Source: CAWGAJ01 sp963820545 (lineage in GTDB: Bacteria > Planctomycetota > Planctomycetia > Pirellulales > Thermoguttaceae). Taken from it: a stretch of DNA of 64,000 nt. The stretch covers positions 930,001 to 994,000 of the forward strand of contig CAWGAJ010000002.1 of NCBI GenBank assembly GCA_963820545.1. The letters are read 5' to 3'. The notes under the pieces are model-generated. The model saw nothing but the letters and a program-made list of their open reading frames with translations, had not been told where the DNA came from and searched no databases. Each line of letters begins with the position of its first letter. Positions within the stretch are counted from its first letter, which is position 1. The position numbers and the translations under genes are program-made. Of the stretch, positions 36,461 through 45,905 are shown one piece after another.

Positions 36461-36850
36461 ATGTCGAACGATCAAGATAACGGCAAGAAGAAAATAATTA
36501 TCGACGAAGATTGGAAAAGCCAGGTACAAGCCGAAAAAGAAGCGGCTCGCAATGGCCAACAACAAACGCCAGCCGACCAGCAGGCACAGTCCGCGGAGGC
36601 CTTGCCTCCGCCCACACTTGGTTTTTTGGCCAGCACCCTATATTTACAAGGCGCCATTGCCTTGGGCTTGCTGCCCAATCCGATCTCGGACAAGCCCACT
36701 GTGCAACTCAATCAGGCCCGTCACGCCATTGATCTTTTGCTTATGCTGCAAGAGAAAACCGAAGGCAATCGCACGCCCGAGGAAACCGATGAAATCGAGA
36801 ACATGATTCATCAGCTCCGGCTGGCTTACATCACCGTAACGCAGAAGTAA
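36461..36850 (+). CDS. DUF1844 domain protein
   Basis: A 129-residue cytosolic protein. The N-terminus is charged (KKKIIIDEDWKSQVQAEKEAARNGQ). The conserved DUF1844 core is LPPPTLGFLASTLYLQGAIALGLLPNP followed by QARHAIDLLLMLQEKTEGNRTPEETDEIENMIHQLRLAYI. The ATG at 36461 has GGAGG nine bases upstream and is preferred to the ATG at 36410. Its function is unknown. It follows pyrG in the same direction after a repeat. Confidence 0.85.
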   Translation: MSNDQDNGKKKIIIDEDWKSQVQAEKEAARNGQQQTPADQQAQSAEALPPPTLGFLASTLYLQGAIALGLLPNPISDKPTVQLNQARHAIDLLLMLQEKTEGNRTPEETDEIENMIHQLRLAYITVTQK

Positions 36851-36960
36851 GAACGCGGAACGCAGAAGTAAGAAGTAAAAAAACGCAGAGACAAACAAGA
36901 CGGAGTGCGTAATTTAGTTGTGTTTCCGTTCTGCGTTCTGACTTTTTCGTTCTGCGTTAA
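36851..36960. repeat. GCAGAAC/TTCTGCG heptamer arrays in both orientations
   Basis: Units such as CGCAGAAGTAAGAA (36838-36880), and facing them TTCTGCGTTCTGACT and TTCTGCG (36928-36957), have the same 7-bp sequence family in inverted orientation, bracketing about 50 bases. Confidence 0.8.
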
Positions 36961-36965
36961 AAAAA

Positions 36966-37095
36966 CATGCCCGGCTCGAGGATTTTAGGGCGGTCGCCTT
37001 CTGCGACCTGGAAAACCCTTCCCTGGCGACTTGCAACTTCAACCGGCGCGACAAACCGGTTTAATTATTTTGGGAAATCCTCCGAGCCGGGCATG
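36966..37095. repeat. 130-bp element bounded by a 21-bp inverted repeat
   Basis: CATGCCCGGCTCGAGGATTT at the left end and its reverse complement with one extra G at the right end bracket about 88 bases. The inside holds two smaller palindromic pieces (GGTCGC-CTTCT-GCGACC and ACCGG-CGCGACAAA-CCGGT). It may be a MITE-like element, or a very strong terminator between convergent DUF1844 and mraZ. No gene lies inside. Confidence 0.7.
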
Positions 37096-37105
37096 TAGAT
37101 TTCAT

Positions 37106-37591
37106 TTATTTGGATAGTTGGTCGAGTAATTTTCGGAATTTCGGCATGCGCCTTTCGAGATATTTGATCCAAGCGACAGGCTGCCAGATCTCCACGCAAA
37201 CCGCGGCGCCGACAATCAACACCTCGCCGTTTGGTTCCACGCCCAGGTACTCGCGAAAACCCTCCGGAATCAGCAGCCGTCCTCGTCCGGCCATCTGCAC
37301 GGTTCGATGCCGCGTGGAAAGCAAACGTCCCAACAATTGCACTTCGGCAACCTTTTCTTGCAGCCTTCCCGCCCGCATCTTCTGCTTTACCAATTCCACT
37401 GCCTCATCCAGCCGGGCTTGCCAGACCGGGGCGCTCCACAGGCTCAAACATCCTGGCCGCTCCTTGGTCAGGATGCAGTCGGGCGACTCGGCGGTCAAAA
37501 GGTCGGCAAATTCGCTGGGAATCGAGAGCCGATAACGCTCGTCCAGCGTTCGTGGATGCTCGCCCAGCAGGAAATCCCCGGTTCCAGGCAT
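37106..37591 (-). CDS. mraZ: MraZ transcriptional regulator
   Basis: A 161-residue MraZ with its two AbrB-like halves: GEHPRTLDERYRLSIPSEFADLL with LTKERPGCLSLWS near the N-terminus, and LLGRLLSTRHRTVQMAGRGRLLIPEGFREYLGV in the second half. In most bacteria mraZ heads the division and cell-wall cluster and controls it. Here the next gene downstream is convergent and no mraW or ftsI is present, so it is an orphan. Likely targets are elsewhere in the genome. Confidence 0.92.
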   Translation of the reverse strand: MPGTGDFLLGEHPRTLDERYRLSIPSEFADLLTAESPDCILTKERPGCLSLWSAPVWQARLDEAVELVKQKMRAGRLQEKVAEVQLLGRLLSTRHRTVQMAGRGRLLIPEGFREYLGVEPNGEVLIVGAAVCVEIWQPVAWIKYLERRMPKFRKLLDQLSK

Positions 37592-37982
37592 AAGTTATTC
37601 TGTGGCGCCGCTCCTTCGGTAAAAATGCCGTGTTTTGATAATTGGGTAAATAATCCATTAATCAATGAATTATTAAATAGTAAATGGGCAGTTATCCCAC
37701 AAATATATTACTCGGAATTTAACATCCCTTGCAGCTTTTTCAAGTACCCAGAGGAGATTTTTTTCAAAAAATCCCAAAATGCCCTGTTAGGGGTAGTTAG
37801 AACTAGATTGGCACGCTAATCCGGCCTGAAATAGCAAGGGAATGAAATGGCCATAAAAAAAACAGGTACCCAAAGCAGAGCCGGACCGCGCCGGTCCGGT
37901 GGAGTTGTGATTCTTTCGGGCCGATACGGCCCGGCTCAGAAAGACTCGAGTTCAAAATGATTCGGGCTCGGAAAGATTCAGT
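37592..37982. other. mraZ upstream region with two hairpins
   Basis: About 390 gene-free bases. TGGGATAACTGCCCA lies upstream of mraZ on the minus strand, but I do not see the classic spaced TGGG repeats of a MraZ box. Nearer uvrC are two strong palindromes (CCGGACC-GCG-CCGGTCCGG-type at 37880-37899 and CGGGCCGATACGGCCCG at 37917-37934), which may end uvrC transcription. Confidence 0.5.
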
Positions 37983-39314
37983 CTATTCGCCCAGCGTGGA
38001 ACGTCGCCGGAGAATGTGATGGTAATGCTGGGCAAAGCGATGGGCCTCATCGCGAACATACTGCAACAGCCGGAGCGCATACGAGCTGCGACTTAGGCGT
38101 AACGGCTCGTCGCTGTGCATCACATGGATCAATTCTTCCTGTTTGGCTAAAGCCAGCACCAGCGGCGGGGCAATTTGCATCCCGGCCAACGAGCTTAAGG
38201 CCGCGTTGAGTTGGCCCTTGCCCCCGTCGATCAACAGCACGTCGGGCATGGGTTCATTTTCCCGGCGCAGGTGTTGGAACCGCCGGGCGATGGTTTCGTG
38301 GATGGCGGCGAAATCGTCGCCGCCTTGAACTTCATGAATCCGCATTCGTTTGTAGCCGGGCTTGAACGGCAGCCCATCGATAAATTGCACCACCGAGGCC
38401 ACCGTATCCGTGCCCGCCGTGTGGGCCACGTCCACGCCTTCGATGATCCGCGGTTGCTGGGACAAATGCAGCACTTTTTGCAAACCGGCCAGACCTTTTT
38501 TCGGATCGATGGGAAAAACCTCGGGCTGAACGTGCGTCTTCAGTGACCCGCGCTTATCGAGCGACTCGAGCATCTCGATTTCGTCGCGCAAGCGGGCGGC
38601 TTCCTCGAAACGCAACTCCTTTGCCGTGGTCTCCATCTCTTCGCGCATTTCCTTAAGCAGCGATTCTTTATTGCCCTCCAGCACCTGTTGCAGCCGCTTG
38701 ATCCCCTTGCGATACTCTTCCTTACTGATCCGTAAATTGCAGGGCGCGGTGCATTGCTCGATAGAGTGAAGCAGGCAGGGGCGGAACCATTGCCAACGCT
38801 TGTCGTCGGCATTGATGTCCAGCGAGCAGGTGCGGAATTTGAAAATTTTCTGCAGTACCTGGATCGCCCCGCGCAACTGCCGCGGACTGCCGAACGGCCC
38901 GTAGAGTTTTGTTCCCCGGTCTTTCGGCTCGCGCGTAAAGCATACCCGGGGAAAATCCTCCCGTAAGTCGATCTCCAAGTAGGGAAATGTCTTATTGTCC
39001 CGCAGATCCCGGTTATACTTGGGCAAAATGTCTTTGATTAGCCGGGCTTCCATGAGCAAAGCGTCGATCTCGCTTTGGGATTGGAGATAATCAATGTCAC
39101 GAATTTCCCGCACCAGGATTGACGTTCGGGGATCTTCCGCGGCCGCTTTGAGAAAATAACTCCCTGCCCGGGCACGGAGATTTTTCGCCTTCCCGATGTA
39201 GATTACCCTGCCTGCGGCGTCCTTCATCAGATAAACGCCGGGTGTTTGCGGGAAGGTACGAACTTTCTCCGCCGCCGAGGAATTGTCTTGGGGTGTCGGC
39301 ACTTCGATTGACAT
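37983..39314 (-). CDS. uvrC: UvrC-like excinuclease subunit lacking the C-terminal HhH domain
   Basis: Nucleotide-excision repair nuclease subunit. The GIY-YIG domain (residues about 20-100) is GVYLMKDAAGRVIYIGKAKNLRARAGSYF. A cysteine-bearing middle part (CSLDINADD, CLLHSIEQCTAPC) and a UVR motif (ELRFEEAARLRDEIEML) follow. The RNase H-like second nuclease shows GVDVAHTAGTDTVAS, LLIDGGKGQLNAAL and RDEAHRFAQHYHH. The protein then ends at about residue 443, where usual UvrC proteins of about 600 residues continue into a helix-hairpin-helix pair. The ending (RRRSTLGE, stop) is clean, without sign of a frameshift. The start at 39314 is supported by GGAG. Confidence 0.88.
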   Translation of the reverse strand: MSIEVPTPQDNSSAAEKVRTFPQTPGVYLMKDAAGRVIYIGKAKNLRARAGSYFLKAAAEDPRTSILVREIRDIDYLQSQSEIDALLMEARLIKDILPKYNRDLRDNKTFPYLEIDLREDFPRVCFTREPKDRGTKLYGPFGSPRQLRGAIQVLQKIFKFRTCSLDINADDKRWQWFRPCLLHSIEQCTAPCNLRISKEEYRKGIKRLQQVLEGNKESLLKEMREEMETTAKELRFEEAARLRDEIEMLESLDKRGSLKTHVQPEVFPIDPKKGLAGLQKVLHLSQQPRIIEGVDVAHTAGTDTVASVVQFIDGLPFKPGYKRMRIHEVQGGDDFAAIHETIARRFQHLRRENEPMPDVLLIDGGKGQLNAALSSLAGMQIAPPLVLALAKQEELIHVMHSDEPLRLSRSSYALRLLQYVRDEAHRFAQHYHHILRRRSTLGE

Positions 39315-39339
39315 GAACGACTCCACATGGAATGCCCAA

Positions 39340-40129
39340 TTATAAAAGATCGTACCGAAATTCCGATCTAAAAAATTACATTGCGGTATCAGTGGGCTGG
39401 AAAATCATGTGGATAATCAATAAACTTGCCCCCGACGGTATTTACCCTGCTTATATGGTTCTGGGATTCGCCTTCCCTATGTCACAATTATATCCAAAAA
39501 TGACAAACAGAAAAGAGAAGATCAGCTTTCCGCAGATAATGATTTCACAATTTGTTTTGCGGGTGAAAACACTATCATTACCCTTAGAAAGGATTAATGC
39601 CTCCCCACCGATAACTGCATAAATGTGCTATTCTCCCATGGTTGATGTAATTCTTATCAATGCCTGAGTGATCATCTCACTCGGCGACCAATAGTAGTTA
39701 AGATTCGGTGAGACAAATCTCATCCTGAGTCCACCTTCGGCGGACTCAGAAAGACAGGGATGTTTGATAGCATAAACGATTTGGGATAGACTCTTAAAAT
39801 ACTTGCGGGCACGACTCGAGAAAACGGATTCATCACCAAATATCAATCCTAACGTCCCTCTTTCCAATCACTTCACTTATAGTGTAATCTATAAAAGACC
39901 AAGTATAGAAACTGCCATATTGGCAGCGATTGTTGATCATAGTTAGATTACTTTGCCAACAGTGGCGGGCATTTGAGATTCCTTGTGCCGAGGCATTTTA
40001 TGTAACTTGCGTTATAACAACAAGTTATCGCGTCGCACCTTTTTGGTGCGCCGATTGCTTTTATCTGACAAACAACCATTTTACGCGCAGAATTGGCAGA
40101 TATATATATTTTTCGGGAGGCCAGGAAAC
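39340..40129. other. Gene-free region upstream of groES
   Basis: About 790 bases with no convincing gene. It contains the hairpin TGAGTCC-ACCTTCGGC-GGACTCA (about 39727-39750), followed by GAAAGAC like the end of the 37934 hairpin, and palindromes nearer groES described separately. No CIRCE (TTAGCACTC-N9-GAGTGCTAA) is visible. Confidence 0.6.
40003..40027. promoter_or_regulatory. Nested palindrome upstream of groESL, candidate operator
   Basis: TAACTTG and CAAGTTA are inverted arms separated by 11 bases that themselves contain the palindrome GTTATAAC. About 10 bases further on is a stem CGCACC-TTTTT-GGTGCG (about 40034-40050). The layout recalls, but does not match, CIRCE. A regulatory role for groESL is inferred from position only. 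Confidence 0.4.
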
Positions 40130-40459
40130 ATGGCAAAAAAGCAAGAAGAGAAAAAAACCGCCAATAGTGATTTCAAACTCCAGCCGCTGGGAGATCGCGT
40201 GGTGGTCGAACGGGAAGAATCGGAATCGGTCACTGCCGGCGGGATTGTTTTGCCCGACACCGCCAAGGACAAGCCTTCGCGCGGTAAAATTATCGCCGTG
40301 GGCGACGGCCGTCTAATGAAAGACGGATCGCGTGTTCCCTTGCAAGTCAAGAAGGGCGATCGGGTGTTGTTCAGTTCTTACGCCGGCGATTTATTCAAGC
40401 TCGGCACTCGGGAATTATTGCTCATGCGAGAGGAAGACATTCTCGCCGTCATCAGATAA
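40130..40459 (+). CDS. groES: Co-chaperonin GroES
   Basis: The lid of the GroEL folding chamber. A 109-residue protein with KLQPLGDRVVVEREESES, TAGGIVLPDTAKDKPSRGKIIAVGDGR (mobile-loop region), KKGDRVLFSSYAGDLFK and LLLMREEDILAVI. The N-terminus carries an extra charged stretch (AKKQEEKKTANSD) compared with the 97-residue standard. GGGAGG lies before ATG 40130. The groEL start follows after 27 bases, so this is one operon. Confidence 0.96.
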   Translation: MAKKQEEKKTANSDFKLQPLGDRVVVEREESESVTAGGIVLPDTAKDKPSRGKIIAVGDGRLMKDGSRVPLQVKKGDRVLFSSYAGDLFKLGTRELLLMREEDILAVIR

Positions 40460-40486
40460 CCAAGCCTTTTAAGGAGTACAATAGTC

Positions 40487-42112
<1,626 letters not shown>

Positions 42113-42151
42113 TGCAATGGAAATTTAAATTATAATCGATGAATTAATGGG

Positions 42152-42193
42152 AAAGGTGTCAGGACCGGCCAATCGATCCTGACACCTTTTTTT
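42152..42193 (+). terminator. Rho-independent terminator of groESL
   Basis: AAAGGTGTCAGGA and TCCTGACACCTTT form a 10-13 bp stem with a 12-base loop, followed by a T run (42187-42193). The strongest intrinsic terminator in the window. Confidence 0.92.
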
Positions 42194-42220
42194 ATCTTCG
42201 AGAATATGAAAGGAAATGTT

Positions 42221-42529
42221 ATGAGCGATATTCATACTGTCGAGAGGATTGGCGATAAATGGCAGGTCAATTTCAAAAAGCGTTGTTTCAGCCGCGACTT
42301 TGAATCCGAAAATGATGTAAATATAGTCATTGCTGCCGATTTAGTTTATTATGAGGCTGAAAAAGTGGCTGCATCCCCACTGGAAATTGGTTCTGCGAAG
42401 AGAAAAGAACATGCTGAGGCGCTGCAAAAAGCTGCCCAAAGTCTCAAACAACTTAAAATGGAAGATACAGTGAGAGAATTCGAAAATCTGGCGGACAAAT
42501 TAGAATCAAAGAATACAGAGATGACATAA
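42221..42529 (+). CDS. Small protein of unknown function, partner of downstream gene
   Basis: A 102-residue acidic/basic mixed protein starting MSDIHTVERIGDKWQVNFKK. The N-terminal half reads as a short beta-rich domain (WQVNFKKRCFSRDFESENDVNIVIAADLVYYEAEK). The C-terminal half is helical (KRKEHAEALQKAAQSLKQLKMEDTVREFENLADKLES). It shows no family I recognise. The start at 42221 follows AAAGGA. It is separated from the HTH-nuclease gene by about 60 bases in the same direction, and both genes are A/T-richer than groEL, suggesting that they arrived together. Confidence 0.55.
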   Translation: MSDIHTVERIGDKWQVNFKKRCFSRDFESENDVNIVIAADLVYYEAEKVAASPLEIGSAKRKEHAEALQKAAQSLKQLKMEDTVREFENLADKLESKNTEMT

Positions 42530-42591
42530 CCGATCTAATAGAAATGCTTAGAAAGCATAAATTTGCCGTCGAACCACAGAAAGAAGTCATC

Positions 42592-43545
42592 ATGAACGAA
42601 ACTAATCAATCCACTCGTCGTGCTCTGCCACATGATGATCAAATTGCGCGTGCCGAGTATGTTGAGCGTCATGAGAAAAACGGTCTCTCAAATACAGCCG
42701 CTGTACAGAGAGCAGCGAAAGAATTTAATGTGGATAAACGTTCAATTTACCGAGCCATGAAGTACACAAAGGCGTTCCGAACTTTATCGGCTGTAATTCA
42801 AAGTAAGGTTGAGCAATATGTAAACAATAAACAGGTTCCAGTGGGATATATATACATAGAACTTGCCGACCTTTTGGAGAATAAACAGATTGAGATCATA
42901 AATCAATGGGAAAAAAACAATTTTCCGAAGCGCGGACCTATGATTCGCCGTGACAACAAAGAAGTCCCGGTAAGCATTCCAGAAGACGACCAAAAACAAG
43001 TCGAACCTCAACATACTGGAGTCAGGCGATCTACTCACTTCCAAGCAATATTGGCAGAATGTGGTCGACAAATGGGCTTCAAAATTTGGCTGCCCAAGCA
43101 AGACCGGGGATCTGTCTCGAAGGAATGGAACCCTCCACCAGGATCACTGATTGAAGATTTGCCACTCAGTTATGACGAAGCTGCGGTTCGAACGGTCGAG
43201 CAGATCGATGTTGTATGGTTGAAGGGGTGCGCCATTGTTCGTGCATTCGAAATCGAGGAAACCACTTCAGTATATTCCGGGCTTTTACGCATGTCGGATC
43301 TTCTCGCATTGTTGCCGAATCTAACAATAAAACTGCACATTGTTGCGCCCGTGGATCGCAAATTGAAAGTCTTGAAGGAAATACAGCGCCCAACTTTCAG
43401 CCTAGTCGATTTTGGACCATTATCCAAAACATGCACATATTTGTCGTATGAGTCCGTGGAAAAAATTTCAAAACTCCCACATCTAAATAAAACGCGCGAT
43501 GATGTTATAGAAGAATATGTGGAGTACGCTGATGAGGCTGAATGA
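42592..43545 (+). CDS. Putative HTH plus restriction-endonuclease-fold protein
   Basis: A 317-residue protein. An N-terminal helix-turn-helix near residues 32-62 (SNTAAVQRAAKEFNVDKRSIYRAM) would bind DNA. The C-terminal half carries VEQIDVVWLKGCAIVRAFEIEETTSVYSGLLRMSDLLALLPN, then KLHIVAPVDRKLKVLKEIQRPTF. This looks like a PD-(D/E)xK-type core with candidate acidic residues D206, E220 and E222; I recall similar domains in restriction-like and defence-associated proteins. It is preceded by a small unknown gene and followed by repeats and hicBA. A DNA-targeting or regulatory function is inferred. No methyltransferase accompanies it. Confidence 0.6.
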   Translation: MNETNQSTRRALPHDDQIARAEYVERHEKNGLSNTAAVQRAAKEFNVDKRSIYRAMKYTKAFRTLSAVIQSKVEQYVNNKQVPVGYIYIELADLLENKQIEIINQWEKNNFPKRGPMIRRDNKEVPVSIPEDDQKQVEPQHTGVRRSTHFQAILAECGRQMGFKIWLPKQDRGSVSKEWNPPPGSLIEDLPLSYDEAAVRTVEQIDVVWLKGCAIVRAFEIEETTSVYSGLLRMSDLLALLPNLTIKLHIVAPVDRKLKVLKEIQRPTFSLVDFGPLSKTCTYLSYESVEKISKLPHLNKTRDDVIEEYVEYADEAE

Positions 43546-43559
43546 AGTTTCGTAGGGTG

Positions 43560-43970
43560 AGGTAATCAAAGCGCCCGGGTGCCAATGCTGGCTTGTCCAA
43601 TATTTTTTAGGATCGTTTACGATCCTTATCCGCCGTGGGCGGTCTTAGGCCCGGCATTTTATGCCGGGTTCTTTTGCTGGTCTGCCAATCCAGAAGGGAT
43701 TGAATACGATAGCCTAGGGTTGTCGCGCAGCGACTACCCTAGGGCAAAAAGGAACGAAAAAACAATACCCCAACGGGGTTTCGGAGAGGCGGGCGCCACA
43801 CTCCGCAACCCTTTCAGGGTTGATGTGTTGATTATAAATCCCATCCCAGGGTAGCCGCTGCGCGGCAACCCTGGGCTACCATACGTCATCCCTTCGGGAT
43901 AAAAATTGCGGCCCCCGTTTATCGCGAAAGGCGGACGGAATCTGAATGGGCGTAAAGTTTGGGACAAGCA
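43560..43970. repeat. Cluster of palindromic intergenic repeats
   Basis: No gene in 43546-44127. It holds several palindromes: GCCCGGCATTTTATGCCGGGTT (43650-43672); AGCCTAGGGTTGTCGCG with GCGACTACCCTAGG (43710-43744); CCCCAACGGGGTTT (43768-43782); CAACCCTTTCAGGGTTG (43806-43823); CCCAGGGTAGCCGC with GCGGCAACCCTGGG (43846-43876); and CATCCCTTCGGGAT (43887-43901). They are of a type common between genes in several phyla. Confidence 0.75.
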
Positions 43971-44127
43971 AACGAGACAGGTCTGATATTAACAAAACAG
44001 GTAATTTATGAGGTTTTTTATTGGCCCCATATTTTGTTTTGCTGGCATTTTCGGCGCTGGCGGCCCAAGGTATAATGGAGTAGCAGCAGAGTTGAAATCA
44101 TTAATCGGTTATTTCAAGGATAATGTG

Positions 44128-44376
44128 ATGGACGAAGTAGCAATTCGACTGCATGTGGAGCCATTGGAAGAAGGGGGATATTTAGCTACCAGTCCCGACG
44201 TTCCCGGACTGGTGGCTGAAGGCCGCAGTATTGTTGAGGCCGTTGAAATTGCTCAAGGCTTAACCAGGAAAATTGTCGAATCTTGCTTGGAACACGGTGA
44301 TCCTTTGCCAGCCGCGCTATCGCATCTTTCCACTAAAAGCGTCCTGGATTTTGTGATTCCTGTGGGAGTTCGCTAA
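44128..44376 (+). CDS. hicB: HicB-like antitoxin
   Basis: An 82-residue HicB-fold protein: MDEVAIRLHVEPLEEGGYLATSPDVPGLVAEGRSIVEAVEIAQGLTRKIVE, the RNase H-like antitoxin core (GGYxATSPDVPGL, EAxExA). The C-terminal HTH found in longer HicB forms is absent; the last residues (LSTKSVLDFVIPVGVR) resemble the short class. The start at 44128 gives the family N-terminus; the frame is open further up to 44008 but without homology. It is coupled to hicA by a shared base (TAATG). Confidence 0.85.
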   Translation: MDEVAIRLHVEPLEEGGYLATSPDVPGLVAEGRSIVEAVEIAQGLTRKIVESCLEHGDPLPAALSHLSTKSVLDFVIPVGVR

Positions 44377-44600
44377 TGGGGCGGCTGTCAGGATTCAAAT
44401 ATCGGGAGGTAGCCCGGAAACTGCGAACCTTTGGCTGGATTTATGATCGGCCTGGACCGGGCAGTCATGAAGTGTGGCGCCATCCCCTTACCGGACGCCG
44501 TGTTACCCTTCCACACCATGCCCGTGATATAGCCGAAGGCACCTTACGTGCGATTTTACGTGAAGCAGGAATCGAAGTCGACGAATTCCTAAAATCATAG
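44376..44600 (+). CDS. hicA: HicA-like toxin
   Basis: A 74-residue double-stranded-RNA-binding-fold mRNA interferase. Sequence FKYREVARKLRTFGWIYDRPGPGSHEVWRHPLTGRRVTLPHHARDIAEGTLRAILREAGI holds the family pattern, including the catalytic His in GSHEVWRH. It follows hicB directly, so the pair probably forms an autoregulated type II toxin-antitoxin module. It appears intact. Confidence 0.88.
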   Translation: MGRLSGFKYREVARKLRTFGWIYDRPGPGSHEVWRHPLTGRRVTLPHHARDIAEGTLRAILREAGIEVDEFLKS

Positions 44601-44615
44601 ACTGATTACTGCTAT

Positions 44616-44650
44616 CTAATCCCTAATCCCTAATCCCTAATCTCCAATAC
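44616..44650. repeat. CTAATCC heptamer array
   Basis: CTAATCC repeated four times or more at exact 7-bp spacing between hicA and the convergent transglutaminase gene. Confidence 0.85.
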
Positions 44651-45625
44651 CTATTTCTTCTCAGTGTTGAGCAATTCGCGGATGAAATTTACCCGGGGCT
44701 TGCCGCCGGTATCCGATTTGGTCCCCGTAAGAAACTCGGCCATATAGCGTTGGTGTTCGCCTTTGCCCATCAAGGGTTTGAAATTATCGCCCTTTTGCAA
44801 AATGGGCCGTTCTTCGCTGATGCCGCCGAACTGGCGCGCACCCGATATCTGGCAGGGGAACCAATGTCCGACTCCCTTGTTATCTTCCAGATAAAACTCC
44901 GGATATTGATGGTGTTGAACCCAAACCGTGCGCGAGGGAATATCGGCCGCCCGGCAGAGCGCGACAAACAGCGAACTCATGTCTTCGCAATCGCCGGTAT
45001 TGTCTTTCAGCACCGCAATTGCCCCTCTTAGCGGCGCTCCTTCTTTATACTTCACATGCTCCCTAACCCAGTCGTAAATTGCCTCGACTTTGTCCCAAGC
45101 CTTATCCTTTTCTGAGACAATTTGCTTTGCCAGGCTGCGAATCTTCGCATCGCGGCTTTCGATCATTGGACTGGGCGTCAAGTATGATCGGACAGCGGGA
45201 GGGAGCTTTTTCAGATCGGGTAATACATAGATGTCCGTCTCATCCGGCGGCAGGATCACGCGGCGTTTCACTTCCAGCGTGACCAGTGCCTTGACCTCTT
45301 CTCCCGATGCCAAGTAAGGAATCTTGACAGTCATCACCTTGACCGTCCCGTCGATGATCTTGTAATCCACTTTGACTCCGGGCGAAATATCTTCCGTGAT
45401 AATACTCACTTGTTGTTCGGGCCAATCAATCGGAATGGGGGCGTAACCGACGAGTCCCTTGCACGTTCCCCCCGAAGCCGTGATGATCATCCCCGCGCGC
45501 CAGCGCGTGGTCTTGGTATCGCCCAGTTTCATGCCTTGTTCTTCGCCGTCTTTGAATTGGGCAAAAACTGGGGCCGCCAGTCCAAAACTGAGACCGCAAA
45601 AAATTATCAACGAACGAACAGACAT
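44651..45625 (-). CDS. Secreted transglutaminase-like protein
   Basis: A 324-residue exported protein. The signal peptide is SVRSLIIFCGLSFGLAAPVFAQF, with cleavage probably after AQ. A transglutaminase/arylamine-like cysteine-protease core near residues 190-245 shows KVEAIYDWVREHVKYKE, LKDNTGDCEDMSSLFVALCRAADIPSRTVWV (catalytic Cys in GDCED) and FYLEDNKGVGHWFPCQI (His/Asp region). The N-terminal 150 residues are beta-rich. The role could be cell-wall or protein processing in the periplasm. It is convergent with hicBA and divergent from the O-methyltransferase gene. Confidence 0.8.
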   Translation of the reverse strand: MSVRSLIIFCGLSFGLAAPVFAQFKDGEEQGMKLGDTKTTRWRAGMIITASGGTCKGLVGYAPIPIDWPEQQVSIITEDISPGVKVDYKIIDGTVKVMTVKIPYLASGEEVKALVTLEVKRRVILPPDETDIYVLPDLKKLPPAVRSYLTPSPMIESRDAKIRSLAKQIVSEKDKAWDKVEAIYDWVREHVKYKEGAPLRGAIAVLKDNTGDCEDMSSLFVALCRAADIPSRTVWVQHHQYPEFYLEDNKGVGHWFPCQISGARQFGGISEERPILQKGDNFKPLMGKGEHQRYMAEFLTGTKSDTGGKPRVNFIRELLNTEKK

Positions 45626-45739
45626 TCTTTTGCCTCGACGTTTATATATAATTACCCATAGGTATTCCCCTTTTCTCTATTTTAAATACGAATAACCGGG
45701 CAGGGAAAAGAAAAAATACATTAAGAAATAATCTGATTA

Positions 45740-45777
45740 GTCCCCTCTCCCTCCGGGAGAGGGTAAGGGTGAGGGCA
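45740..45777. repeat. CCCTCTCCCTCCGGGAGAGGG repeat, copy 2
   Basis: Perfect stem CCCTCTCCC/GGGAGAGGG with a TCC loop, followed by TAAGGGTGAGGGCA; same family as 6839-6893. It sits upstream of the O-methyltransferase gene. Confidence 0.8.
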
Positions 45778-45905
45778 ATGCTGAATGAAGGGGGTCTGAT
45801 GCCTCGAATAAAACCAATTAACCGGGGCTTGCCAGGTGCGATTTGATCGAAATAATTAGGCCAGAATTTCAAACGATCCGAGTATTTGTGTATTTGGGAT
45901 CATTT

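Noticed and set aside
37592..37800. A MraZ-binding box upstream of mraZ
   Set aside because: TGGG occurrences exist but not as evenly spaced direct repeats; I could not support autoregulation from sequence.
39332..39867. Small frames between uvrC and groES
   Set aside because: One crosses a hairpin repeat; none has a credible start site or domain signature.
43560..43970. Possible CRISPR or attachment-site region because of many palindromes
   Set aside because: The palindromes differ from one another and are not evenly spaced; they match common intergenic repeat types.
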